Shown: positions 55,925-63,844 of the stretch, in pieces
How positions within the stretch are numbered: position 1 is the first letter of the stretch
Layout of the letters: each line of letters starts with the position of its first letter
Assembly: GCA_023300545.1 (NCBI GenBank)
Contig: JALZVT010000020.1
Coordinates: 1-64,000, forward strand
Direction: 5' to 3'
Source: Pseudomonadales bacterium
GTDB lineage: Bacteria; Pseudomonadota; Gammaproteobacteria; Pseudomonadales; Azotimanducaceae
Length of the DNA: 64,000 nt
The notes under the pieces: generated by a model
Seen by the model: the letters and a program-made list of their open reading frames with translations, nothing else
What the model was told of the DNA's origin: nothing
The model's database searches: none
Position numbers and translations under genes: made by a program

Positions 55925-56793
55925 ACAACCCACTGCGACAGCTCATAGAAATTTACCAGGTCAGCGTATCTGAGGCTTTCACAGCCTTCCTCGACTCGGG
56001 GCTGTGCGACGCACCAACCAGTCGCGTGAACTGGGCGGCCAATGGCATACCGCACAAAGGCGAGATTGCCTCGGGTGGCACCTACCAGAAACTCGCCTAT
56101 GGCTTGCACATCAATCGCAACGGTCAGAGCGTTGAGTTCGACTTTGGCAAGGCCGGCGAAATTCACGAGTTCGATGCGTTTCGTTTGAGCCAGTTCTGGA
56201 ACGAAAACAACACGCGCAGCACATTCAGTTATGCGCGCGACATCGAAGCGGCCTTCAACGACGCAATCAGCAACAAAACAGTGCGCCCAACCGCCGCCAA
56301 ACATTTTGAATTGGTTGACCCTTTAGCCGGAGACAACACCCCTTCGAGCACCACCGACAGTGAGGCTACAATGGCGCCACCCGCTTACGGTTCCGGCGAT
56401 GCCACCTACCAAGCCGCCGGACAAGAAGCAGGTGTGCGTCAGCTGGTGGATGCGTTCTACAATATTATGGGCAGCTCCACAGCCTACCGATCCATTTGGG
56501 ATATGCACCCCAACGACAAGCCCAATGATCGCGAAGTCTCGCGCGACAAGCTCGCACGTTTTCTGTGCGCCTGGATGGGTGGACCGAGGTTGTACAAAGA
56601 AAAATACGGCGCTATCAGCATTCCCGGTGTGCATGCGCATCTAGCCATCACAGCGACCGAGCACGACCAGTGGCTTGCCTGCATGAGCGAAGCGCTTGAG
56701 CGCCAACCTTACTCCGCCGACTTTCGCGGGTATTTGCTAAAGCAATTAGCTATTCCGGCGGGGCGTATTGTTATCGCGTGCAAACCTAAGTAA
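55921..56793 (+). CDS. fusion: DUF6896-like domain plus group II truncated hemoglobin
   Basis: One frame of about 290 residues. The N-part (about residues 1-125; GIPHKGEIASGG, VEFDFGKAGEIHEFDAFRL) resembles DUF6896-type domains. The C-part (from residue 151) is a group II truncated hemoglobin: GQEAGVRQLVDAFYNIM, GGPRLYKEKYG, GVHAHLAI with the probable haem-ligand His, and EHDQWLACM. A natural globin start, ATG 56371, has GAGG five bases upstream, so a free 140-residue globin is likely too. No ATG, GTG or TTG begins the N-part before GTG near 56026; ATA 55921, overlapping the previous stop as ATAA with GGAG eight bases upstream, is the best candidate. CTG 55933 is an alternative. Confidence 0.75.
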   Translation: MNNPLRQLIEIYQVSVSEAFTAFLDSGLCDAPTSRVNWAANGIPHKGEIASGGTYQKLAYGLHINRNGQSVEFDFGKAGEIHEFDAFRLSQFWNENNTRSTFSYARDIEAAFNDAISNKTVRPTAAKHFELVDPLAGDNTPSSTTDSEATMAPPAYGSGDATYQAAGQEAGVRQLVDAFYNIMGSSTAYRSIWDMHPNDKPNDREVSRDKLARFLCAWMGGPRLYKEKYGAISIPGVHAHLAITATEHDQWLACMSEALERQPYSADFRGYLLKQLAIPAGRIVIACKPK

Positions 56794-56810
56794 CGCGCCA
56801 GCAGCCAAGG

Positions 56811-57413
56811 TCATGCCTGCTGGCTAAAAACCACAGGCAACAACGACCCCACTAACAGCAATGCCATCACGCTATTAAAAACCCGCAGCCGGTCGGGGTT
56901 TGTCAGCACCCGCTGCACCTGGGTACCAAGCAATGCCCATAGCGTAATGCACGGCAGGTTCACGGCACCAAACACCAAGGCTGTCATCAGAACCGCAAAC
57001 ACCTCACTCGACGGCGTGTAAACACTCATAGCGGTAAGCGCCATCGCCCAGGCCTTAGGATTCACCCACTGAAAGAGGGCCGCCTGTATAAAGGTGAATG
57101 GCTTACCACTGGCTTTGGAGTTAGCGGGGCCCGCCGCCGTCGCAATCTTCCAGGCGAGAAACAGCAGATAGCCCAGGCTAACAACCTGCAGCACTTTGAA
57201 GACCAACGGATACGCTGTAAAAACCTGCGCAAGCCCAACCCCAACCAAAGCCACCATAACCACAAAGCCCACACTGATGCCCAGCATGTGCGGCAGCGTA
57301 CGCACCCAACCAAAGTTTGCGCCCGACGCCATCAACATTAGATTGTTGGGTCCGGGCGTTATAGACGCCACAAACGCAAACGCGGCCAACGCAATCGCCT
57401 GCTCCAGAGTCAT
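56811..57413 (-). CDS. LysE/RhtB family exporter
   Basis: The 200-residue product has about six membrane helices and the family signature SITPGPNNLMLMASGANFGW at the N-terminus, then FQWVNPKAWAMAL in the middle. Such proteins export amino acids or related small molecules; the substrate cannot be told. ATG 57413 is preferred to the longer frame, which would run into the upstream gene. It lies five bases after a HAD-hydrolase gene on the same strand, so both may be expressed together. Confidence 0.9.
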   Translation of the reverse strand: MTLEQAIALAAFAFVASITPGPNNLMLMASGANFGWVRTLPHMLGISVGFVVMVALVGVGLAQVFTAYPLVFKVLQVVSLGYLLFLAWKIATAAGPANSKASGKPFTFIQAALFQWVNPKAWAMALTAMSVYTPSSEVFAVLMTALVFGAVNLPCITLWALLGTQVQRVLTNPDRLRVFNSVMALLLVGSLLPVVFSQQA

Positions 57414-57418
57414 GAAAA

Positions 57419-58033
57419 TCAACCGGCAGTAAGCGGCGTAGGCTCGAGCGTTTGCACAACCGCCGCAACCTCTCGCGGCGAACACACTTGATAGGCATGA
57501 AACCCATAGCGATTTGCCGAACTGACAATGTCATGGCGATCGTCGAAATAAGTAATCGCCCCAGGCGCCACACCCAACGCATCAGCAACGTGGGCAAATA
57601 TTTTGGGATCTGGTTTGTGCAGACCAATCTCAAAGGAGGTAAAGCGCCGCTCAAACAGAGTGTCGATACCGTGAATGCCACACAGTCGTTCCCAGTGAGT
57701 GATGGACGTATTCGACAAACAGGCCAAACGCCAATTCGCTTGCAGCGACTCGACGTATTCGAGCGCACCCGGCATGGGTCCCGCTTCCCAATTAGCCCAC
57801 CGGTGCAACATCTCAGCAGGCGTCACATCGAGCCCAAGCTCCCGCACAAAACGTTCAGAAAACTCTGCCGGCGTTAACTGGCCGGTTTCGAATGCACGCA
57901 GCACCGAACTCTCCACGAGCTTCTTGCTGGTGTCGGCCTCACTCCAGCCCGCAAATTCGCTCAAACCCTGTACGCCAATGAAATTCATCAGCACGCCACC
58001 AAGATCAAAAACCAGCCATTCAGGTGAGGTCAT
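57419..58033 (-). CDS. HAD-superfamily hydrolase (YihX-like)
   Basis: The 204-residue product has motif I variant FDLGGVLMNF (the first Asp is kept; the second catalytic Asp is replaced by Gly, as in other YihX-like family members), LSNTSITHW as motif II, HKPDPKIF and YFDDRHDI as motif IV. YihX-type enzymes dephosphorylate sugar phosphates. ATG 58033 is preferred because the longer frame runs through the csp terminator. It is coupled to a LysE-type exporter downstream. Confidence 0.88.
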   Translation of the reverse strand: MTSPEWLVFDLGGVLMNFIGVQGLSEFAGWSEADTSKKLVESSVLRAFETGQLTPAEFSERFVRELGLDVTPAEMLHRWANWEAGPMPGALEYVESLQANWRLACLSNTSITHWERLCGIHGIDTLFERRFTSFEIGLHKPDPKIFAHVADALGVAPGAITYFDDRHDIVSSANRYGFHAYQVCSPREVAAVVQTLEPTPLTAG

Positions 58034-58097
58034 CGCGGTGTTCTTCCTCGGCCAAAAAAAGTCAAAAAACACTCCAATTAAACGCCAGACAAAAAGA

Positions 58098-58131
58098 AAG
58101 GCCCCGAACACCTTGCGGTGTGCGGAGCCTT
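58098..58131 (-). terminator. intrinsic terminator of the cold-shock gene
   Basis: A GC-rich stem (AAGGC.CCG.ACACC / GGTGT.CGG.GCCTT, with two mismatched positions and a TTGC loop) is followed on the minus strand by TTTCTTTTTG. It lies 47 bases after the csp stop, between csp and the HAD gene. Confidence 0.85.
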
Positions 58132-58177
58132 AAGCGTTACCAGGCGCTTCCCCTAAAAGAGAAGAACCCAGAGCGCG

Positions 58178-58381
58178 TTATACAGCCTGTAGGTTTCCCG
58201 CAGACTCTTTGCCGCGCTCGGCAATCACTTCGTAGCTGATACGCTGACCTTCAGTCAGACCATCAAGGTCAGACTTCTGTACGGCGCTGATGTGAACAAA
58301 CACATCTTTGCTTCCGTCTTCTGGTTCGATAAACCCAAAACCTTTAGTTGGGTTAAACCATTTTACTGTTCCAGTAGCCAT
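58178..58381 (-). CDS. cold-shock domain protein (CspA family)
   Basis: The 67-residue product is a classic CspA-type RNA chaperone: WFNPTKGFGFIEPEDG with RNP-1 (KGFGFI) near residue 15 and DVFVHIS (RNP-2) near 27. It binds single-stranded RNA. A perfect GGAGG lies six bases before ATG. The region before it (337 bases) could include a long 5' leader, common for cold-shock genes. Which paralogue it is cannot be told. Confidence 0.96.
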   Translation of the reverse strand: MATGTVKWFNPTKGFGFIEPEDGSKDVFVHISAVQKSDLDGLTEGQRISYEVIAERGKESAGNLQAV

Positions 58382-58718
58382 ATTTGGCCTCCATTTCTAT
58401 TAATAAACAAATTGAGAATCGGCAACGATCCGCGCGCATATCGAGCGGGGCGAGCGAACAATCTTGGTATCGCGTTGACTTGAATCTCGTTCCCAGAAGC
58501 TGGGCTATCAATAAAAAGGCAGGCAAACTTAGATCGTGCCGCGACACTACGACAGCACGCAGCACATAGCAACCACTAGCAGCTAACTCGTAAATTTGGT
58601 GGCCTATTTACACCATCGATGCCCTTTTGAGCCCCCGTTCGACGGTGCAGCGTTGAAAATGACCAATTTGCCCCAAACATACGTTTAGCTATCCAATTTG
58701 CCTGCCAACGAGGCCCCC
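58382..58718. other. upstream region of csp (possible long 5' leader)
   Basis: These 337 bases between the divergent csp and DUF6434 genes contain the csp GGAGG (58388-58392, minus strand) and no gene. cspA-type genes often have long structured leaders that control translation with temperature; that is plausible here, but I saw no clear promoter or cold-box sequence. Confidence 0.45.
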
Positions 58719-59009
58719 ATGACGGATGTCCCGCCCACTTCGCAGCCCATAGACAGTCCGGCCCGCCCAGCCACGCTCGACTGGCAAATCGCCCCGCTTA
58801 TCCGCTCTACCCAGGTCGACGCAGGGTTCCGCGTCACCCAGAACGTCATGCGCTTCTTTAAGCGCTCCTGTGGCCAAAATTTCGACATGGAGAAAGAGTT
58901 TCAAGCCTGGCTGGCAGATGGCACACCAAAAACCCTTGGCGACGCCGTAGACGCCTGGAACGACTACATTAGTGATTCCTCTGACAAAAACCCCAAAAAG
59001 CTGAGCTAG
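58719..59009 (+). CDS. DUF6434-like small protein
   Basis: The 96-residue product matches the DUF6434 pattern as I recall it: LDWQIAPLIRSTQVDAGFRVTQNVMRFF, then FQAWLADGTPKTLGDAVDAWNDY. In other proteins this domain sits next to SAP domains. Function unknown. ATG 58719 has GAGG five bases upstream and is preferred over TTG 58698. It overlaps the next gene tail-to-tail by four bases. Confidence 0.75.
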   Translation: MTDVPPTSQPIDSPARPATLDWQIAPLIRSTQVDAGFRVTQNVMRFFKRSCGQNFDMEKEFQAWLADGTPKTLGDAVDAWNDYISDSSDKNPKKLS

Positions 59010-59641
59010 CGCTCGGCAATCAGCAACCGCCAGGCAAGGCCCACAAACACCACCGCCGCAACTCGATTAATCATCAGCTGGCCGCGCGGCGAGCGCTTCA
59101 ACCAATCCCCAATAAAACTCGCACCCCAGGCGACACCACCAAACACAACCCCAGTCACGGCAATGAAGCAGGCACCCAGCAGCAACATTTGCGCCACCAT
59201 GAAACCCGCACCAGCACCGTCCTGAGAGGACACAAACTGAGGCAAAAACGCGAGGAAGAACACCGCGACCTTGGGGTTGGTTAGATTCATAACAACGCCA
59301 CGTGCATAAAGGGTGCGCGCTGAAGGTGCTACCAACGCCTGCGCATCAGCGCTAACGGGGAGCGCTCGGTACGCACCCCAGGCGAGATACAGCAGGTAAC
59401 CCGCCCCCAAAATTTTCAATACCGTGAACGCAAGGGCTGAAGAGGCAAGAATCGCAGCGGCACCAACAGCGGCTAACGTGGTGTGAAATAACAAACCGGT
59501 ACACAGACCCAGCGTGACCCACCAACCGGCCACCCTGCCGTAAAGCGCTGATTGCGTCAGCACAAAAATATTATCCGGCCCGGGCGCAAGCGCAAGCGCT
59601 GTAGACGCCAGCACAAACACAGCGATAGTCTGAAACTCCAA
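59006..59641 (-). CDS. LysE/RhtB family exporter
   Basis: The 211-residue product has LALAPGPDNIFVLTQSALYG near the N-terminus, NLTNPKVAVFFLAFLPQF in the middle and about six membrane helices. It is a second, different LysE-type exporter within 3 kb (the first is at 56811-57413), with closer likeness to the RhtB-type threonine/homoserine branch by motif. Substrate unknown. Confidence 0.9.
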   Translation of the reverse strand: MEFQTIAVFVLASTALALAPGPDNIFVLTQSALYGRVAGWWVTLGLCTGLLFHTTLAAVGAAAILASSALAFTVLKILGAGYLLYLAWGAYRALPVSADAQALVAPSARTLYARGVVMNLTNPKVAVFFLAFLPQFVSSQDGAGAGFMVAQMLLLGACFIAVTGVVFGGVAWGASFIGDWLKRSPRGQLMINRVAAVVFVGLAWRLLIAER

Positions 59642-59729
59642 CAGAGCAGCCGCCTCCTATAATCCAGCGTGACAGGGTGACCAATCACCCCGAACAAAAC
59701 TCTAAACCACCACGCAGCAGAGAAACATA

Positions 59730-60341
59730 ATGACCAGCCATCCTGCCAGCTCCCCAAGTCCGCAAAAGCCCATTGCCTCTGGCGAGCCCGTCAACGCATC
59801 CCTGATCCCGCTCCTGCACACTAACCGCCTCACCTTACGTGCCCATCAACTTACCGACCTCGAATCAGCAAGCATCATGTGGTCGGACCCCGACGTCGTG
59901 AAACACATCGGCGGCAGCCCGCGCAGCCCGAGTGAAGTCTGGACAACCATTCAACGCGGCTTTGGTTGCTGGCATTTACTCGGTTACGGTTTCTGGGTGA
60001 TCACCGACATAACAACCGGCGAGTTTCTCGGCGAAATTGGTTTTCTCGAAGGTCTGCGCGACATCATTCCGCCCCACGCCGGCACTCCTGAAGCCGGCTG
60101 GTGCCTTGCAAAACACGCCTGGGGAAAAGGCTTCGCCAGTGAAGCGTTGGCAAGCGTCGTAGCCTGGGCTGACACTCAGCTTAGCTGCCCGGAAACGACC
60201 TGCATCATTGACTTAGATAACCTCGCCTCAGCTAAAGTAGCCACCAGCAACGGCTACCGGTTTACTCGCAATGCCCAACTTAATGGCGAGCACATCGCAA
60301 CCTACAGCCGTAGGCGCGGCGGCTCAGACCAGGGCGCGTGA
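59730..60341 (+). CDS. GNAT family N-acetyltransferase (RimJ/RimL-like)
   Basis: The 203-residue product starts LHTNRLTLRAHQLTDLES, has SIMWSDPDVVKHIGG, GWCLAKHAWGKGFASEALASVVAW (acetyl-CoA loop W-G-K-G-F-A, near residue 132) and NLASAKVATSNGYRF. This is the RimJ/RimL-like branch. Substrate unknown. An N-terminal Pro/Ser tail of about 28 residues precedes the domain. It overlaps the next gene tail-to-tail by 18 bases. Confidence 0.87.
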   Translation: MTSHPASSPSPQKPIASGEPVNASLIPLLHTNRLTLRAHQLTDLESASIMWSDPDVVKHIGGSPRSPSEVWTTIQRGFGCWHLLGYGFWVITDITTGEFLGEIGFLEGLRDIIPPHAGTPEAGWCLAKHAWGKGFASEALASVVAWADTQLSCPETTCIIDLDNLASAKVATSNGYRFTRNAQLNGEHIATYSRRRGGSDQGA

Positions 60342-60812
60342 CAGATAGCGCACCTGCTTCTCGCCACTGGGCTTCCACACCTTGCCCACTTCAACAAAAT
60401 TCAGCCGGGCGTGAAACGCATCCGACACCGGATTGGCGGGCACCGCATTCACTTCACAAACCACCGAGGTAAAGCCCGCCGCCTTTGCCAGTTCAAATAA
60501 ATTTTCGTACAGCAAGCGCGCCAGCCCGCGACCTTGTGAGGCCTGGTCAACGACAATTCGATCAACATACACAAAGTCGTTCACACGCTCTGAAAACCAG
60601 CGGAAATTGTCGTTGTCATAGCTATTGGTGGCATAAAATGCCAGCAACAAACCTTCTACGCGACCTATTCGATGCGCGATATCAGCGCCACTCACAAGCG
60701 CTGCGAGCTCAGCACCAGTCAGCAGCGACGTCTCTTGTGAGAAGGTATTGTTGAGTGCCAGAACTGCTGGCAAATCAGCAGCCTGGATAGTTAGAATTTC
60801 AGAATTAGCCAT
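60324..60812 (-). CDS. GNAT family N-acetyltransferase
   Basis: The 162-residue product has RIVVDQASQGRGLARLLYENLFELAKAAGF with the Q-x-x-G-x-A loop near residue 99, and FHARLNFVEVGKVW at the end, a predicted acetyltransferase of the DUF/YitI type. ATG 60812 (MANSEIL) is preferred to the longer frame that would reach the TspO gene. Substrate unknown. Confidence 0.86.
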   Translation of the reverse strand: MANSEILTIQAADLPAVLALNNTFSQETSLLTGAELAALVSGADIAHRIGRVEGLLLAFYATNSYDNDNFRWFSERVNDFVYVDRIVVDQASQGRGLARLLYENLFELAKAAGFTSVVCEVNAVPANPVSDAFHARLNFVEVGKVWKPSGEKQVRYLSRALV

Positions 60813-60834
60813 TGGTTCCTCGAGCAAAACTCCG

Positions 60835-61380
60835 TCAACCGAACTGGCCAGAAATACCGCTAACCACACCCGCAAGCACCTGAGGGTTTAACGACCACAC
60901 GGCATAATTCAGCACACTGGCGAACGCCACCCAAGCAAAGTAAGGCCAGAGCAGCACGGCAGCTATTCGGTGCAAACGCCAAAAGCACACGATAGTTGCG
61001 GCGATTAGTACGAGCAGCAGTGCGATATCCACCAGCGCAGCCGCGCCCAAATGCCACGCGAAAAACAACCATGACCATAGCGCGTTCAAAACCAGCTGCG
61101 CCAAAAACAACAACAGTGGTCCGCGTGCAGCCACCCAGCCGTGCGCACGCCATACCAACCAGGCTGACACGGCCATGAGGGCATACAGCACGCTCCAAAC
61201 AGGACCAAACAGCCAGCCAGGAGGCGCCCATTGTGGCTGGTTCAACTCCCCATAAAAGCTCGCGGCACTGGCTGATGCCCAGCCGCCAAGTGCGGCCGCC
61301 ACAAACACCGGAAGACACCAAACAAAAAAACCGATCACCGAGCGCCGCGCTCCACCCATTTCAGCTATTCCTTCGATCAT
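60835..61380 (-). CDS. tspO: TspO/MBR family membrane protein
   Basis: TspO proteins are five-helix membrane proteins that bind porphyrins and cholesterol-like ligands and influence tetrapyrrole and stress responses. The 181-residue product has the WAPPGWLFGPVWSVLYALMAVSAWLVW signature near residue 50, the LNALWSWLFFAWH helix and a last aromatic-rich LWPYFAWVAFASVLNYAVW. AGGG lies upstream of ATG 61380. It is followed 22 bases later by a GNAT gene. Confidence 0.93.
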   Translation of the reverse strand: MIEGIAEMGGARRSVIGFFVWCLPVFVAAALGGWASASAASFYGELNQPQWAPPGWLFGPVWSVLYALMAVSAWLVWRAHGWVAARGPLLLFLAQLVLNALWSWLFFAWHLGAAALVDIALLLVLIAATIVCFWRLHRIAAVLLWPYFAWVAFASVLNYAVWSLNPQVLAGVVSGISGQFG

Positions 61381-61401
61381 TCAAAACCCTTGAGTTCGGC
61401 T

Positions 61402-61794
61402 CTACTTCATAACCAGTTCAATACCAGAGAAATCAGGTTGGCGTTCAAGAATCTCACGCACAATACGCAATAGCGCATCATCCGCCGTCAACTCGCGACG
61501 CCCCAACAATCGGTCAATGATCGACCGCTGTGCCGACAAACTTAACCGCCAGTTCTGCTCAGAGGTGCCATGCGCCTCACTGCATTCAAGTCGGTAAGGC
61601 TCGCTAAACACACAAGCATCAAGAATCCACCCTGGGCCACTCGATTCGACCTCTGCGTCACTCACAAGACCGAGAGCCATTAAACGCCCTGCCAACCAGA
61701 CAAGCAGCGCACGCTCTTGACTCGAACCCACTGCGCCCAGCGGCTCGTCTGCCTCAGCAAAGCGAGGCGCTGAAAATGACAGTTCCGCCCTCAT
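61402..61794 (-). CDS. small protein of unknown function
   Basis: The 130-residue product is acidic to neutral with no signal or membrane segment. Visible stretches are RALLVWLAGRLMALGLV, GPGWILDACVF and SIIDRLLGRRELTADDALLRIVREILERQP. I recognise no family. The start codon lies 21 bases inside a longer frame on the other strand that is not a gene. Confidence 0.6.
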   Translation of the reverse strand: MRAELSFSAPRFAEADEPLGAVGSSQERALLVWLAGRLMALGLVSDAEVESSGPGWILDACVFSEPYRLECSEAHGTSEQNWRLSLSAQRSIIDRLLGRRELTADDALLRIVREILERQPDFSGIELVMK

Positions 61795-61931
61795 CCCGTA
61801 GATCTCTTATAGTGGGTGCGCAAGTTTACCAAGCGTCGGGGACGCGGCGTAGGGTCGTTTTGACAACAGCTTCACGGCTGAGCTGTTCGGCTACACCCCG
61901 TCTCAACTACAACCAGACAAGGCGAAGATCA

Positions 61932-62099
61932 ATGTGGCCATTCAAAAGCGACCCGACCAAAAAGCTCAAGAAAGCCTATCAACAAAAAATGGAAGCGGCG
62001 ATGCACGCCCTTCGGCAGGGCGACGTTCGCCAGAATGCCCAGCTTGTCGCTGAAGCGGAGCTGCTCAAATCAGAAATTGATAGCCTCGAGCAGAGCTAG
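61932..62099 (+). CDS. DUF6435-like small protein
   Basis: The 55-residue product (MWPFKSDPTKKLKKAYQQK...QGDVRQNAQLVAEAELLKSEID) matches the DUF6435 pattern: a short basic helix followed by a Q/A-rich helix. It is probably a two-helix cytoplasmic protein. Function is unknown. The frame is open upstream to 61776, but only this ATG gives a family-like start. Confidence 0.75.
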   Translation: MWPFKSDPTKKLKKAYQQKMEAAMHALRQGDVRQNAQLVAEAELLKSEIDSLEQS

Positions 62100-62133
62100 G
62101 AGGCTAGCGAATGTCGCTAGAAGGCCGTGTAAA

Positions 62134-62997
62134 TCAGGCTTTTGGCTTCGCTGCAACACACCACATAAACGACTGAATATCGATGAAGTCGCGCGGCTCT
62201 AGCTCAGCCAAACCTTCGAACAGGTGGCCAGCAAGCTTGAGTATCAGATTATAGGTTTGCCAGTTCACTTTCGGCTGATAGTTGATCTCCCACCGGCACA
62301 GAGCAGCGGCGTTCTGGGTGATCGTCGGCTTAACAAACATCTGCGACTCAGGATTGCACAGGAAGCTGAAATAAGTCGCTGTGGTCCACTTTGTTGCGCT
62401 CATATCGTCCAGTGCGCCAACAAAGGTGCTGAACCGCTCGCTGGGCTCTTCTGAACCGTGCAGCAACATGTTCAACGCCAGACAGTAATCTTCCTGAAAG
62501 GCCTCGTTCCCCACACCATCGCGAAATGCCATTTTCTCGTTCGGGAAGACCAACGTGGTGGAATTCAGCACCAACAAAGACTGCGCGACAATATCGGAAT
62601 AGGCCTTTTTCTTGAGCATTCCAGCCATCGTTTTCTTGTCCAGCAGATCCTTCGCCTTAGCGCTGGCTGTGTCCTTGTATTCCCGCTCTTCCGTCATGTA
62701 ACGGTCGCCGTGAAAGCCACCCGGGTACTGCGCGAGGAACAAATCAGTCGCCTTTGCCAGGCTATGATACTTGGGCGCATTTTCGCTGGGATTGCGAGCC
62801 AGGTTGTCGAGATGAACATTGACAGCTGCTGCACCACGAATTTTCTCGGGTTCAACATATGACAGAGCGAGTGTTTTGAGGCCAACCCCCACAAAGAAAA
62901 TCTCTACCGTGTCGCCATTGCTGTGGTTCAACACCTCGCCCAAACCCCAATCAGGTTTGGATGGATGTACGACACGCTGGCCCTTGAGATACTGCAT
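62134..62997 (-). CDS. DUF3553-type protein with CarD-like N-terminus
   Basis: The 287-residue product has an N-terminal KOW/CarD-like small beta domain of about 50 residues (LKGQRVVHPSKPDWGLGEVL, DTVEIFFVGVG, LALSYVEPEKI) seen in DUF3553. A helical domain of unknown type follows (NVHLDNLARNP, SLAKATDLFL, EKMAFRDGVGNEAFQEDY, LEPRDFIDIQSFMW). Such modules can act with RNA polymerase or helicases (UvrD carries a similar piece), but here function is unknown. ATG 62997 is preferred over 63036. Confidence 0.7.
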   Translation of the reverse strand: MQYLKGQRVVHPSKPDWGLGEVLNHSNGDTVEIFFVGVGLKTLALSYVEPEKIRGAAAVNVHLDNLARNPSENAPKYHSLAKATDLFLAQYPGGFHGDRYMTEEREYKDTASAKAKDLLDKKTMAGMLKKKAYSDIVAQSLLVLNSTTLVFPNEKMAFRDGVGNEAFQEDYCLALNMLLHGSEEPSERFSTFVGALDDMSATKWTTATYFSFLCNPESQMFVKPTITQNAAALCRWEINYQPKVNWQTYNLILKLAGHLFEGLAELEPRDFIDIQSFMWCVAAKPKA

Positions 62998-63127
62998 TGC
63001 AATTGTCTTCGAAAGTAATAACGCACAGTATCGCACTCACTGCGCAATATTTCTCTATATAGAAGAACGATATTCAATTAACGCGGCTTTAGGGCAAAGC
63101 AAGGTCACATCGGAGCGGCGTTCACCG

Positions 63128-63697
63128 TCAGGTTGCCTCGCGAACGGTCACGCTAGTGACTCGACAGGCACCGAGCACGTCAAGCAAATCTTCAAAACAG
63201 GCAAGCGGCGCTGAGCCAAAATCAACCTGGAAGCTACTGTGCGTGCTATCGCTACGCACATCCGACAACGAATGCAGCAAACCACCTAGCTCACCGTCGG
63301 CCACACTCGCTTTGTCGAGCGGGTTAAACCAACGTTCAAACCAATCAACCAGATTGGCAGAAAGGTCTCGGATTCCGGAGTTTGGTGCCTCAAACTCCGC
63401 GAAATCCCAACAAAACGGCGTCAGGCAAACTTTCAAATCGCCGCCCCAATCAAAAGCGACGTCTTCAAAGCCCAGAACACCCTCACTGTTCACCACTAAG
63501 GGTTCGGCAACGCCAGCAACGCAAACCCTAAGCCCGTCATGCCTGCTCGGCAGCTTTAATACGCCTTGTCGAATCACCTCCCCTGAATCTGCTAAAGCAA
63601 CAGGCTCCAAGCTCTGTACATCACTCGCACTAAGCGCATCCCGCAGACTCGACACATACAGTCCACGAATCTGCTCTATTAACTCACCAACACCCAT
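63128..63697 (-). CDS. protein of unknown function
   Basis: The 189-residue product starts MGVGELIEQIRGLYVSSLRDA and includes two beta-rich stretches (LRVCVAGVAEPLVVNSEGVLG, DWGGDLKVCLTPFCWDF) and a helical end (LVDWFERWFNPLDKA, LACFEDLLDVLGA). There is no signal or membrane segment. I recognise no family. It sits between the DUF3553 gene and the fragment at the window end, all on the minus strand. Confidence 0.6.
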   Translation of the reverse strand: MGVGELIEQIRGLYVSSLRDALSASDVQSLEPVALADSGEVIRQGVLKLPSRHDGLRVCVAGVAEPLVVNSEGVLGFEDVAFDWGGDLKVCLTPFCWDFAEFEAPNSGIRDLSANLVDWFERWFNPLDKASVADGELGGLLHSLSDVRSDSTHSSFQVDFGSAPLACFEDLLDVLGACRVTSVTVREAT

Positions 63698-63844
63698 TTC
63701 TAGCGCCCGCCTGGCTGACTAACTTGCAAACCGGTGCCATTCCAAGACCAATGACATCGGTCACTTAACTAAACACCTGCTAATTCTCCAAAGCTCGCTG
63801 TGATCAAGCAGGCAACTCGGTTCTTTTTACAGATCGAGCAAGCC

